Program-made: the position numbers and the translations under genes | The notes under the pieces: model-generated | The model's input: only the letters and a program-made list of their open reading frames with translations | Told to the model about the DNA's origin: nothing | Databases searched by the model: none | Shown here: in pieces, positions 46,601 through 55,380 of the stretch | Layout: each line of letters opens with the position of its first letter | Position numbering within the stretch: position 1 is the first letter of the stretch | Assembly (NCBI GenBank): GCA_949118805.1 | Contig: CASAUJ010000005.1 | Location: 1-55,703, forward strand | Direction of reading: 5' to 3' | DNA length: 55,703 nt | DNA from: an uncultured Clostridia bacterium | Lineage (GTDB): Bacteria > Bacillota > Clostridia > TANB77 > CAG-508

Positions 46601-48456
46601 ATCAAAGACATTGCTTACCAAAAAGCACATGAATTATATGGAGATCCTTTACCAGAATTGGTACAAGAAAGATTAGATAAAGAACTAGATTCTATTATTC
46701 GAAATGGTTTTTCAGTGATGTATATTATTGCTCAAAAATTAGTTTGGAAATCGAATGAAGATGGTTATATTGTGGGATCAAGAGGATCTGTTGGATCTTC
46801 TTTTGCAGCCAATATGACAGGAATTACAGAAGTAAACTCTTTACCAGCTCATTATCGATGTCCCAATTGTAAATATTCTGATTTTACAGACTACGGTTGT
46901 AAAAATGGGTTTGATTTGCCAGATAAAGAATGTCCAAAATGTGGACACAAATTGGACAAAGACGGAATGGACATTCCATTTGAAACTTTCTTAGGATTTA
47001 ATGGAGACAAAGAGCCAGATATTGACTTAAACTTTTCAGGAGAATATCAAGCAAAGGCCCATCGCTATACAGAAGTGATTTTTGGAAAGGGAACAACTTT
47101 TAAAGCGGGAACGATAGGAACAGTAGCAGATAAGACAGCTTTTGGCTATGTAAAAAAATATTTTGAAGAAAGAAATATTCCGATTAATCGAGCAGAAACA
47201 CAAAGGTTAGCAACAGGCTGTACAGGAATAAAAAGGACAACTGGACAACATCCAGGTGGAATTATTGTAGTGCCAAAGGGAAGAGAAATTTATGAATTTT
47301 GTCCTGTACAACATCCAGCAGATGATCCTAATTCTGATATTGTAACTACTCATTTTGATTATCATTCCATTGACCAAAACTTGTTAAAACTGGATATATT
47401 GGGACATGATGATCCAACCATGATAAGAATGTTACAAGATATTACAGGAATTGATCCAACAAAAGTACCACTAGATGACAAAGAAACTATGTCGATTTTT
47501 AGTTCAACCAAGGCACTTCGGAGTAACGCCAGAACAAATACATTCAGAAGTAGGAAGTTTTGGAGTACCAGAATTTGGAACTAAATTTGTAAGAGGAATG
47601 TTGGTAGATACACGTCCAACCACTTTTGATGAATTAATTCGTATTTCACGGATTATCTCATGGGACAGATGTATGGCTAGGAAATGCACAAAGTTTAATT
47701 GAGGCAGGAACAGTAACTTTACAAGATGCTATTTGTTGTCGTGATGATATTATGATTTATTTAATGAAACAAGGATTACCACCAAATCCAGCTTTCAAAA
47801 TTATGGAAACAGTACGTAAAGGAAAAGCTTTAAAAGATCCAGAAAAATGGGCAGAATATGTAACATTAATGAAAGAACATAACGTACCAGATTGGTATAT
47901 TAAATCTTGTGAAAAAATAAAATACATGTTTCCAAAAGCCCATGCAGCAGCCTATGTAACCAATGCTTTCCGAATTGCATGGTTCAAAGTCCATGAACCA
48001 TTAGCTTATTATGCTTCCTATTTTTCCATTCGTGCTGATGAATTTGATAGTGAATGTATGATATTTGGAAAAGAAAAAGTAAAGAACAAGATGAAAGAAA
48101 TTGATTTAGCTGGCAATGCAGCAACTGTTAAAGAGAAAAATATGTATGCTATTTTAGAACTCGTATTAGAAATGTATGAAAGAGGATTTCATTTTTTACC
48201 AATTGATGTATATCAATCAGATAGTACCAAATTTTTAGTCGAAGAAAATGGAATTCGTCCACCATTAAATAGTATACCAGGACTAGGAACAGTAGCAGCA
48301 CAAGGAATTGAAAAAGCAAGAGAAGAAGGAAAATTTATGTCCATTGATGATTTAAAAATACGTTCTAAAGTAGGGAACTCAGTGACAGATTTATTAAAAA
48401 ACTTTGGATGTTTAGAGGGAATGAGTCAAAGTAATCAAATGAGTCTATTTGCCTAA
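43682..48456 (+). CDS. polC: DNA polymerase III PolC, read with two +1 shifts at CGGA
   Basis: Replicative polymerase with proofreading. The order is an N-terminal domain, two OB-fold copies in tandem (about residues 240-350 and 375-475, where most PolC have one), a PHP domain (HMHTQMSQMDAMT), a DEDD 3'-5' exonuclease (YCVLDLETTGFS ... HRALDDVDTT), then palm and fingers. At 47519 the zero frame leaves the family after IFSSTKAL; skipping C gives GVTPEQIHSEVGSFGVPEF. At 47649 it again leaves after RIS; skipping C gives GLSHGTDVWLGNAQSL, a signature of PolC. With both shifts it is about 1590 residues. The gene is essential in Firmicutes and otherwise intact. Confidence 0.95.
47519..47522 (+). 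other. CGGA recoding site 1 in polC (codon 1280)
   Basis: The context is gca-ctt-CGGA-gta-acg. It restores the Gly of the conserved ALGVTPEQI. Confidence 0.95.
47649..47652 (+). other. CGGA recoding site 2 in polC (codon 1323)
   Basis: The context is att-tca-CGGA-tta-tct. It restores the Gly of the invariant ISGLSHGTDVW. It is in frame only after site 1 has shifted. Confidence 0.95.
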
Positions 48457-48457
48457 G

Positions 48458-48559
48458 ATGTGAAATGGGGACGTTTCCGTTTTCACATTTTTGAAAAACA
48501 GGAAAAATAATATTTTTATTTAATAAAAATGTGAAAACGGAAACGTCCCCATTTCACAT
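48458..48559. repeat. GGGGACGTTTCC-type long inverted repeat
   Basis: Two perfect arms of about 34 nt (beginning TGTGAAATGGGGACGTTTCC) face each other across about 33 nt of AT-rich sequence. It begins two bases after polC stops and ends 19 nt before the DUF1294 start. Confidence 0.85.
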
Positions 48560-48578
48560 TAGAAAGGGAAAAAATAAA

Positions 48579-48891
48579 ATGATACAACAACAAGCTATAT
48601 TTAATTTAGAAGAAATTTTATCGATACAGAATATATTGATCTATTTATTAGTAATAAATCTTTTTGGTTTTTTTATTATGTGGTTAGATAAGAGAAAAGC
48701 AAAAAAAGGATCATGGAGGATTCCAGAAAAAACATTATTCATAGTAACTGCTTTAGGGGGAGGAATTGGAACGATAGTTGGAATGTATACTTTTCGCCAT
48801 AAGACACAGAAATTGAATTTTGTTATTCGGATTTCCTTTTATTACGATATTAGAGATAATTGGAATCGTTTGGTATTTTCTAGCGAAATAA
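48579..48891 (+). CDS. DUF1294 small membrane protein, read with a +1 shift at CGGA
   Basis: A 103-residue inner-membrane protein of the DUF1294 family, recognised by the conserved MWLDKRKAKKGSWRIPEKTL and ALGGGIGTIVGMYTFRHKTQK. Hydrophobic segments lie at about residues 15-32, 52-72 and the C-terminus. The zero frame ends at 48908 in a charged tail (YYDIRDNWNRLVF) that does not fit the family. Skipping the C at 48828 gives VIGFPFITILEIIGIVWYFLAK, restoring a hydrophobic C-terminal helix. ATG 48579 follows AGAAAGGG; an upstream in-frame ATG at 48531 lies inside the repeat. Confidence 0.83.
48828..48831 (+). other. CGGA recoding site in the DUF1294 gene (codon 84)
   Basis: The context is gtt-att-CGGA-ttt-cct. 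The shift swaps a charged end for the membrane helix expected of the family. Confidence 0.85.
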
Positions 48892-48897
48892 AGTATT

Positions 48898-48951
48898 ATA
48901 AAGCCTAAGTCTTTTGAATTTATATAAATTTAGAAGTTTAGGCTTTTTGTA
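48898..48951 (+). terminator. Terminator after the DUF1294 gene
   Basis: AAAGCCTAA and TTAGGCTTT form the outer stem around a second AT-rich inverted repeat, ending in TTTTT. Confidence 0.75.
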
Positions 48952-48976
48952 ATAGAATAGCTTATGTGATAACTTA

Positions 48977-49005
48977 TTTACATAGTATTTAGTTTCTGAT
49001 ATAAT
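48977..49005 (+). promoter_or_regulatory. Promoter of small prepilin-like gene
   Basis: TTTACA, a 17-nt spacer and TATAAT. Confidence 0.7.
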
Positions 49006-49027
49006 TTCAAAAGAAAAGAGGCGTTTT

Positions 49028-49355
49028 ATGGAAAGAAAAAGGAACAAAGGAATCACTTTAATTGTATTAGTGCTTACGATTATTGTGTTATTAATTTTGG
49101 CAGGAATTAGTATGAGTCTTCTAATTAATGGACGGAATTATAAATAAGGCAAAATTAGCAGAAGAAGAATATAATCAAGCACAAGAGGATGAAAAAGCAA
49201 AACTAGAACAGTTCACAAATTTATTAGATAGATATGGAGAAAATGGGAATTTGAATCAAAAAATAATGGCTGAAAGGATTTCTTTTACTCCTGAAGATTC
49301 AAATTGGAAAGTTGAAAATGTAAAAGAAGCTTTAGATTATCTATACAAGCATTAA
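49028..49355 (+). CDS. Small prepilin-like protein, read with a +1 shift at CGGA
   Basis: A 108-residue prepilin-like protein: leader MERKRNKG, helix ITLIVLVLTIIVLLILAG, then ISMSLLING. The zero frame stops four codons after CGG (49133). Skipping the C gives GIINKAKLAEEEYNQAQE, matching the GGILNKAKTAQ that follows the helix in the 35146 and 36422 paralogs. The rest is a short coiled coil and the motif WKVENVKEALDYLYKH, common at the end of such proteins. There is no domain beyond the coil. Confidence 0.83.
49133..49136 (+). other. CGGA recoding site in small prepilin-like gene (codon 36)
   Basis: The context is aat-gga-CGGA-att-ata. Paralogs have Gly-Gly-Ile-Leu-Asn-Lys-Ala-Lys at this place. 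Confidence 0.87.
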
Positions 49356-49388
49356 AATAGAAAGAACAAAAGAGGAGAATTGTGTTAT

Positions 49389-49898
49389 ATGAATGGATTA
49401 AAAAATGTAAAATTAATAATCATACTTATGATAAGTATAGTATTAACAGCTTGTATAAGTGTATATGCTACGTATTAGTATTTTGCAAAAGATGTCAGTT
49501 ATACAAAATTAGATGGTACAGAAATTAGTGTGCAAGAGGCTTTAAATGAATTATATGGAAAACAGTATAAAGTAGAATGTATAGGTTATAGAACAGATAA
49601 TTTGATTAATCCACAATCTTCATTAAAGTTAGAAAAAACAATAGAACATGATGGAACATTGATTGTAGATATGGCTGGAGTAGAAGGAAATAATACTTTA
49701 TCAAATAAGTGGGAGCATTACGTAAAAGTTAATGCTAGCAATATAGATCCAAAAGAAGGATTTTGTAATGGATGGAATGGACATTATTTTTATATTGTAA
49801 AAGTCAAGTCTGGAGATTTGATTAATATATATAGTTGTGTTAAATTTACTTCAAATTATAATGGTGTATCTATGGGAGCCTATTTAGTCTATCAATAG
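49389..49898 (+). pseudogene. Exported protein gene interrupted by an amber codon
   Basis: ATG 49389 opens a frame with a signal helix (VKLIIILMISIVLTACISVYA), then TAG at codon 30 (49476-49478). The same frame continues without a stop for 140 codons: YFAKDVSYTKLDGTEISVQEALNELYGK, a motif often found after the signal peptide in clostridial surface proteins, then an unknown beta-rich domain. TAG ends several normal genes here (for example dpaA and uppP), so it is a genuine stop. A CAG-to-TAG change would explain it. A short protein from GTG 49530 would lack the signal peptide. Confidence 0.65.
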
Positions 49899-49961
49899 GC
49901 AATAATAAAGAGATAGATTCTTGAGAAGTAAAAGAAAAAACGATTATGTAACTTGCTAATT

Positions 49962-50016
49962 AAAACCAAATACAAAAAAGCTTAAAAATGTAGACTTTTT
50001 TGTATTTGGTTTTTTG
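49962..50016 (+). terminator. Long terminator hairpin
   Basis: AAAACCAAATACAAAAAAG and its complement form a 19-bp stem, followed by T. Confidence 0.85.
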
Positions 50017-50097
50017 TTTTATAACAAAAAAAAGAGTGCACATAAAGAGTATCAAACATAAGAAAATGGTAAAAATATTATATCAACTAACAAGAAA

Positions 50098-50441
50098 TGT
50101 GAACAACTTGTGAAAGCAATGTGAGTAAATTAAGTTATTCACAAAGTTATCCACAGTTTCCACATATAAAATAAAAAGAAAGAAAAGATACAAAAGTAAA
50201 AAAAATAGGGAACATAAAGTGAGAAAGAATACATAATTGTAATAATTATGAAATGTTTTTGTAACAAAAACACGAAAAACATGGAGAAACAATAAGAAAA
50301 AAGGCGATTATAGGAAAAAATAAAAAAGAAACAATAGTATAAATGCAATCAAATTGTAATTGTTTTGTAAAAAATGAAGGGAGGAAAAAGGTAAAATAGA
50401 AAAAAAGAATCTGTGGAAAACTTAAAAGTAAATGTGGAAAA
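50098..50441. other. Cluster of DnaA-box-like sequences in AT-rich DNA
   Basis: Two perfect DnaA boxes on the + strand, TTATTCACA (50135-50143) and TTATCCACA (50147-50155), stand with one-mismatch boxes on the other strand at 50098 (TGTGAACAA), 50120 (TGTGAGTAA), 50412 and 50433 (both TGTGGAAAA). The about 490 bp from 50017 to 50512 are very AT-rich and hold no credible gene. This could be a DnaA-binding regulatory locus. It is not clearly the chromosome origin: dnaA and dnaN are absent, and genes run + on both sides. Confidence 0.6.
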
Positions 50442-50512
50442 ATAACGAAAAATGGAAAAAACACATATAATATAGAAAAGAAGAATTTGTTTTGATAAAG
50501 GAGAAAGATAAT

Positions 50513-50848
50513 ATGTTATGCCCATTAAGATATGGTTTTAATCGAAACCGATGTTGTCAATCGAATGAAATCAATCTACAACAGTTGGAGAAAATGGTAG
50601 AAGAAGGAGCCATTTTATTAGATGTTAGGAGTCCACAAGAATTTGAAGAAGGACATATAGAAAAAGCGATATCATTACCAGAATATGAAATAAAAGCTAG
50701 TATTCTTCAAAAATTACCAGATTTATCCCAAACAATGGTTGTTTATTGTAACACAGGACATCGAGGACAAAAAGCACAGAAAATATTACTAAAACTTGGT
50801 TATCAAAAAGTATATAATTTATATCATGGAATAGAAAACTACAATTAA
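50513..50848 (+). CDS. Rhodanese-domain protein
   Basis: A 111-residue single-domain rhodanese-like sulfurtransferase. It has the LLDVRSPQEFEEGHIEKAISLP motif (about residues 37-58) and the active-site loop VYCNTGHRGQKA with its catalytic cysteine (about residue 83). The N-terminal part has two further cysteines (CPLRYGF and RCC). ATG 50513 follows AAAGGAG. The sulfur donor and acceptor are unknown; it lies just before lepA. Confidence 0.9.
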   Translation: MLCPLRYGFNRNRCCQSNEINLQQLEKMVEEGAILLDVRSPQEFEEGHIEKAISLPEYEIKASILQKLPDLSQTMVVYCNTGHRGQKAQKILLKLGYQKVYNLYHGIENYN

Positions 50849-50910
50849 TGTATTGTGGTTTTTTTGTTTCTATGTTAAAATAACCAATATAAGAAAAAAG
50901 GAGAACTTAA

Positions 50911-52723
50911 ATGAATAGTAGACAAGAACATATTCGAAATTTTAGTATTATAGCCCATATTGATCACGGAAAATCTACTTTAGCAGATCGATTAATTGAA
51001 ATGACAGGAGTACTTTCTAAAAGAGAAATGGAAAGCCAAGTCTTAGATAATATGGAAATTGAAAAAGAAAGAGGTATCACCATAAAATCACAAGCTGTTA
51101 GAATGATATACAAAGCTAGAAATGGAGAAGAATATACCTTAAATTTAATTGATACACCAGGACATGTAGATTTCAATTATGAAGTATCTAGAAGTTTAGC
51201 AGCATGTGATGGAGCAATTTTAGTTGTTGATGCTAGTCAAGGAGTAGAAGCACAAACATTAGCCAATGTTTATTTAGCCATTGATCAGAACTTAGAAATA
51301 TTACCAGTCTTAAATAAAATTGATTTACCAAATGCAAGAGTCGATGAAGTAAAGCAAGAAATTGAAGACATTATAGGCATTCCAGCACAAGAAGCACCTT
51401 GTATTTCTGCAAAATCAGGGTTAAACGTGGAAGAAGTATTAGAAAAAATTGTAACAGAATTGCCAGCTCCTAAAGGAGAAGAAAATGAAAAATTAAAATG
51501 TTTAATTTTTGATTCTTATTATGATAATTACAAAGGAGCAGTAGCCTATGTAAGAGTGATGGATGGAATGGTAAAAGTAGGAGATGAAATAAAATTAATG
51601 GCAACCAACAAGAATTTTACAGTAGCAGAAGTTGGTTATTTTATTCCAGGTTCTTATATGCCAACCAAAGAAATAAAAGCTGGAGAGGTGCGGATATATT
51701 GCTGCCAGTATTAAAAACTTGTCTGATATTCAAGTAGGAGATACCATTACTTTAAAAAAGGAACCAGCTACGGATCCATTAAAAGGTTATAAAAAAGTAA
51801 CACCAATGGTATATTGTGGACTATATCCAATCGATGGAAGTGAATATGAAGCATTAAAAGAAGCATTGGAAAAATTAAAATTAAATGATGCAGCATTAGA
51901 ATATGAAGCAGAAACATCAGCAGCGTTAGGGTTTGGATTTCGATGTGGATTTTTGGGATTACTTCATTTAGAAATCATAGAAGAAAGACTAGATAGGGAG
52001 TTTGACTTAGGATTAATTACCACAGCACCATCAGTTATCTATAAAGTTTATAAAACAGATGGAGAAATCATAGAACTATATAATCCAGAAGATTTGCCAA
52101 AACCACAAGAAATTTCCTATTTAGAAGAACCTTTTGTAACAGCCAATATCTTAACACCAAAAGATTATGTAGGAAATATTATGGAATTGTGCCAAAGAAG
52201 ACGTGGTGTTTATCTTGATATGAAATATTTAGATGAAAATAGAGTAACTTTAGTTTATGAAATGCCATTAAATGAAATTATTTATGATTTTTTTGACAAT
52301 TTAAAATCAAAAACCAAAGGATATGCCTCTTTAGATTATGAATTTAAAGAATATAGAAAATCAAATTTAGTAAAATTGGACATTCATATCAATGGAGAGC
52401 CAGTTGATGCATTAAGTTTCATTGTCCATAAAGAGAGTAGTTATGATAGAGGCAAAAAAATGGTAGAAAAATTAAAAACAGTCATTCCAAGAAAACTATT
52501 TAAAATTCCTATTCAAGCAGCAATAGGAGGACAAATTATTGCTAGAGAAACCATCTCTGCTATGAGAAAAGATGTATTGGCAAAATGTTATGGAGGAGAT
52601 ATTACTAGAAAGAAGAAGCTATTAGAAAAACAAAAGAGAGGAAAGAAAAAAATGCGTGAAATTGGAAATGTAGAAATTCCACAAGAAGCATTTTTATCAG
52701 TATTAAAGTTAGATGATGAGTAA
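50911..52723 (+). CDS. lepA: Elongation factor 4 (LepA), read with a +1 shift at CGGA
   Basis: Translational GTPase that acts on stalled or misaligned ribosomes. The GTPase motifs are AHIDHGKSTLADRL (G1), DTPGHVDFNYEV (G3) and VLNKIDLP (G4). The zero frame ends at 51714 after EIKAGEV-CGG. Skipping the C gives GYIAASIKNLSDIQVGDTIT, the conserved GDVG-x-x-x-A-x-IK pattern of LepA. The C-terminal part is complete (GFRCGFLGLLHLEIIEERL, LREF-like end KRGKKKMREIGNVEIPQEAF). Read through, it is 603 residues, exactly the family length. Fittingly, a ribosome-rescue GTPase is itself recoded. Confidence 0.95.
51691..51694 (+). other. CGGA recoding site in lepA (codon 261)
   Basis: The context is gag-gtg-CGGA-tat-att. 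The GTG before the site cannot re-pair in the +1 frame. Confidence 0.95.
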
Positions 52724-52752
52724 GCTAGAAAATGAGGGAAAGGGAAGAAAAA

Positions 52753-53508
52753 ATGCAGGAAAAAAAACCAATATATGAGGACCAAGTAGAAGGAAGAAAT
52801 GCCGTGATTGAATTATTAGCAAGTGGAAAAGATATCAATAAAATATTTATTACAAAAGGAGAACGACATGGATCCATTAACAAAATTATCAGTATGGCAA
52901 AAGAAAAGAAAGTAATCTTGGTGGAAAAAGAAAAAAGGAAAATGGAAGAAATGGCACAAACAGAGAATTATCAAGGCGTTATTGCTATCGTGCCACCTTA
53001 TGAATATTGTGAAGTAGAAGATATTTTAAGAGAAGCAAAGGAGAAAAAGGAAGAACCATTTATATTAATATTAGATGGAATTGAAGATCCACATAATTTG
53101 GGATCTATCATTCGAACAGCAGAAACAGCAGGAGTTCATGGAATCATCATTCCCAAAAGAAGAGCGGCTACTGTGAATAGTACTGTGAATAAAGTATCAG
53201 CAGGAGCAGTACAATATATGAAGATTGCAAGAGTAACGAATTTATCCGATACAATAGAAAAATTGAAAAAAGAAGGGATATGGATTTGTGGGACAGATAT
53301 AAATACAATTACCAATTATGATGAACAAGACTTTACTGGAGCAATTGGGATTGTAATTGGGAATGAAGGAAATGGAATGGGACAAAAAGTGAGAAAAAAT
53401 TGTGATTTTTTAGTAAAAATTCCAATGAAGGGACAAGTGACTTCTTTGAATGCTTCTGTTTCAACTGGAATTGTTTTATATGAAGTGGTGAAACAAAGAA
53501 GAAAATAG
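52753..53508 (+). CDS. rlmB: 23S rRNA 2'-O-methyltransferase RlmB/TrmH family
   Basis: SPOUT-family enzyme that methylates a ribose in 23S rRNA (G2251 in E. coli). A small N-terminal substrate-binding domain (VEGRNAVIELLASGKDINKIF) precedes the knotted domain. Its motifs are LDGIEDPHNLGSIIRTAET (motif 1), IGIVIGNEGNGMGQKV (motif 2) and IPMKGQVTSLNASVSTGIVLYE (motif 3). The 251-residue length fits. I chose ATG 52753 after AAGGGAAG; a GTG-less ATG at 52732 has no good site. Confidence 0.94.
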   Translation: MQEKKPIYEDQVEGRNAVIELLASGKDINKIFITKGERHGSINKIISMAKEKKVILVEKEKRKMEEMAQTENYQGVIAIVPPYEYCEVEDILREAKEKKEEPFILILDGIEDPHNLGSIIRTAETAGVHGIIIPKRRAATVNSTVNKVSAGAVQYMKIARVTNLSDTIEKLKKEGIWICGTDINTITNYDEQDFTGAIGIVIGNEGNGMGQKVRKNCDFLVKIPMKGQVTSLNASVSTGIVLYEVVKQRRK

Positions 53509-53510
53509 GA

Positions 53511-53539
53511 TTGCTTTTTAAAGAAGGAAAGGATATAAT
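53511..53539 (+). promoter_or_regulatory. Promoter of the exported-protein gene
   Basis: TTGCTT, a 17-nt spacer and TATAAT. Confidence 0.65.
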
Positions 53540-53568
53540 ACAGGAGAAAAGAAAAAGGAGGAAAACAA

Positions 53569-55371
53569 ATGATGCCAAGGAAGAAAAGAAAAATATTATT
53601 AGTTGTTTTAGCAATTGTATTTTTATTTATAGTAGGAGGAATTAGTTTGATTTTGTTATATCTTAATACAGATATGTTAAAATCAAATGCTACTTTGTTT
53701 GCTAAATATTTAGGACAAAATATAGAAAATATGGAGGAAGTTTTAAAACAAGAAGAAAATGACTTTCATCAATTATTGCAACAAAAACCTTATGAAGAGG
53801 AAACAACCATAAAAGTTAATTATACAGAAAATATAGGAAAAACTTCAGAAAATAATGATAATGAAATTAATCAGCTAAGGCTAAAAATGAAGGGACAAAT
53901 GGATCCTAGTCATCAATATGAATATCGCGATATTCGTTTATTAAAAGAAGAGCAAGAAATAGCAAAAGTAGAATACATGCAAAATGAGCAAGTCTATGGA
54001 ATTCGATTTTCTGATTTATTTCGTCAATTTATATTGATGAATCGTGGAGAGATAGGTGAACTAATAGGAGAAACGGATTTTATACAAGAAGGAAATCATA
54101 ACCAGTTTGATGAAGTGGCAATGGGAAAAGAGATTAAAGAACTTTTCCAATTTTCAGAGGAAGAAAAGAAAAACTTTCAAACGAGATATATTAATATAGT
54201 GAACCAAAATGTAACAAAAGACAAATTTTCAAAACAAGAAAATCAAAACATACAAATAAATGGAAAAACAATAAATGTAAATGCCTATATTTTAACCTTG
54301 TCAAAAGAACAAATGAATGAATTATATATAAAAATATTAGAAGAATTAAAACAAGATGAAATGATATTAAATAAAATCGATCAACTTCAAACTATGTTAG
54401 CGAAATATAATATTATGCTAGAAAGTGATGACATAAGAGAATATTTTATACAAAATATTGATAAAATGATTACAGATATTATGAGAAATAATATTGGACA
54501 AGAAGAGATGAAAATAATAGTATATGAAAATTATCACATAACGAGAAGAACAGTAATTCAAGGAACAGATTATAAAATCACATTAGACTTGTTGCCAGAA
54601 GAAAATTATTTACAATTTACTTGGCAAGATACAAAAAATAATAAAGAGATAGTAGTTACTTATCAAGAGCAAGCAAATGAAAAAGAATTTCATATTCGTA
54701 ATACTGAAGAGGAAAAAACAACAGAATATAGTTTGAGGATCAATGAAAAAGGAACCGGGACAGAGAATTTAAAAACAATTGTAGGACAATATGAAGATGA
54801 GTTCAATCGATTGACAGCTACCATAGAGCAAGAGATTCATTTAGTAGACAATTTCTCAGACGAATTTAAATTAGCAGAAGAAGAGAAAATTAATTTGAGT
54901 GATTTGGAAAAAGAACAATCGCAATCTATTTTAGAACAAGTTATAAGTGGAGTAGGGGGAAAAGTAAACCAAATTATGACAGAAGAAATCAAACAAGAGG
55001 ATTTCATGGAAATATTAAAAGCAATTGGTGTTAGGAATGAAATAGAAGGTTTTGAAACAGTGGGAATTACAGAAACAGAAAAGAATCGATTTAATTCTAA
55101 ATTTGAAATCCTACAAGGTGAAAATCTAGGAAGTGAAAATCTAATACGATTAATTGAAGCAATAAAAGAAAACTTTATAAACATCGAAGTTGTTTCTGGA
55201 ACACAATTAAGATTACAATTAGATCGTTTCCAAAAGAATGAAGAGATGGCACGTATATTAACTAATTTTATGGAAGAAAATAAAAACAAGAAATATAATG
55301 TTAAGGTAGAGTATGAAGAAGAAACTGGCTTGGCAAAAGATATTTTATTAACAATGTTGGAAGAATCATAG
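53569..55371 (+). CDS. Anchored extracellular protein of unknown function (600 aa)
   Basis: The N-terminus is basic and then a single membrane helix (about residues 8-31); the rest is presumably outside the cell. It is strongly charged, with several Asn/Gln-rich helical stretches and repeated acidic patches. The region around residues 200-270 (NVTKDKFSKQENQNIQINGK) and two later beta-rich parts may be domains, but I do not recognise them. AAAGGAGG lies 7 nt before the ATG. It is probably single, between its own promoter and a terminator. Confidence 0.8.
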   Translation: MMPRKKRKILLVVLAIVFLFIVGGISLILLYLNTDMLKSNATLFAKYLGQNIENMEEVLKQEENDFHQLLQQKPYEEETTIKVNYTENIGKTSENNDNEINQLRLKMKGQMDPSHQYEYRDIRLLKEEQEIAKVEYMQNEQVYGIRFSDLFRQFILMNRGEIGELIGETDFIQEGNHNQFDEVAMGKEIKELFQFSEEEKKNFQTRYINIVNQNVTKDKFSKQENQNIQINGKTINVNAYILTLSKEQMNELYIKILEELKQDEMILNKIDQLQTMLAKYNIMLESDDIREYFIQNIDKMITDIMRNNIGQEEMKIIVYENYHITRRTVIQGTDYKITLDLLPEENYLQFTWQDTKNNKEIVVTYQEQANEKEFHIRNTEEEKTTEYSLRINEKGTGTENLKTIVGQYEDEFNRLTATIEQEIHLVDNFSDEFKLAEEEKINLSDLEKEQSQSILEQVISGVGGKVNQIMTEEIKQEDFMEILKAIGVRNEIEGFETVGITETEKNRFNSKFEILQGENLGSENLIRLIEAIKENFINIEVVSGTQLRLQLDRFQKNEEMARILTNFMEENKNKKYNVKVEYEEETGLAKDILLTMLEES

Positions 55372-55380
55372 AAAAAGAGA

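Noticed and set aside
50098..50441. Chromosomal origin oriC
   Set aside because: The DnaA boxes are suggestive, but there is no dnaA/dnaN, and genes run in the same direction on both sides, so it is recorded only as a DnaA-box cluster.
12572..51694. The frameshifts as sequencing or assembly errors
   Set aside because: The sites are not in homopolymers, all have the same CGGA with one extra C, and all fall on conserved glycines. Random errors would not be so uniform.
12572..51694. CGG reassigned to another amino acid
   Set aside because: Reassignment of CGG to a sense codon is known in some bacteria, but it would leave the frame unchanged. Here the frame moves by one base at each site.
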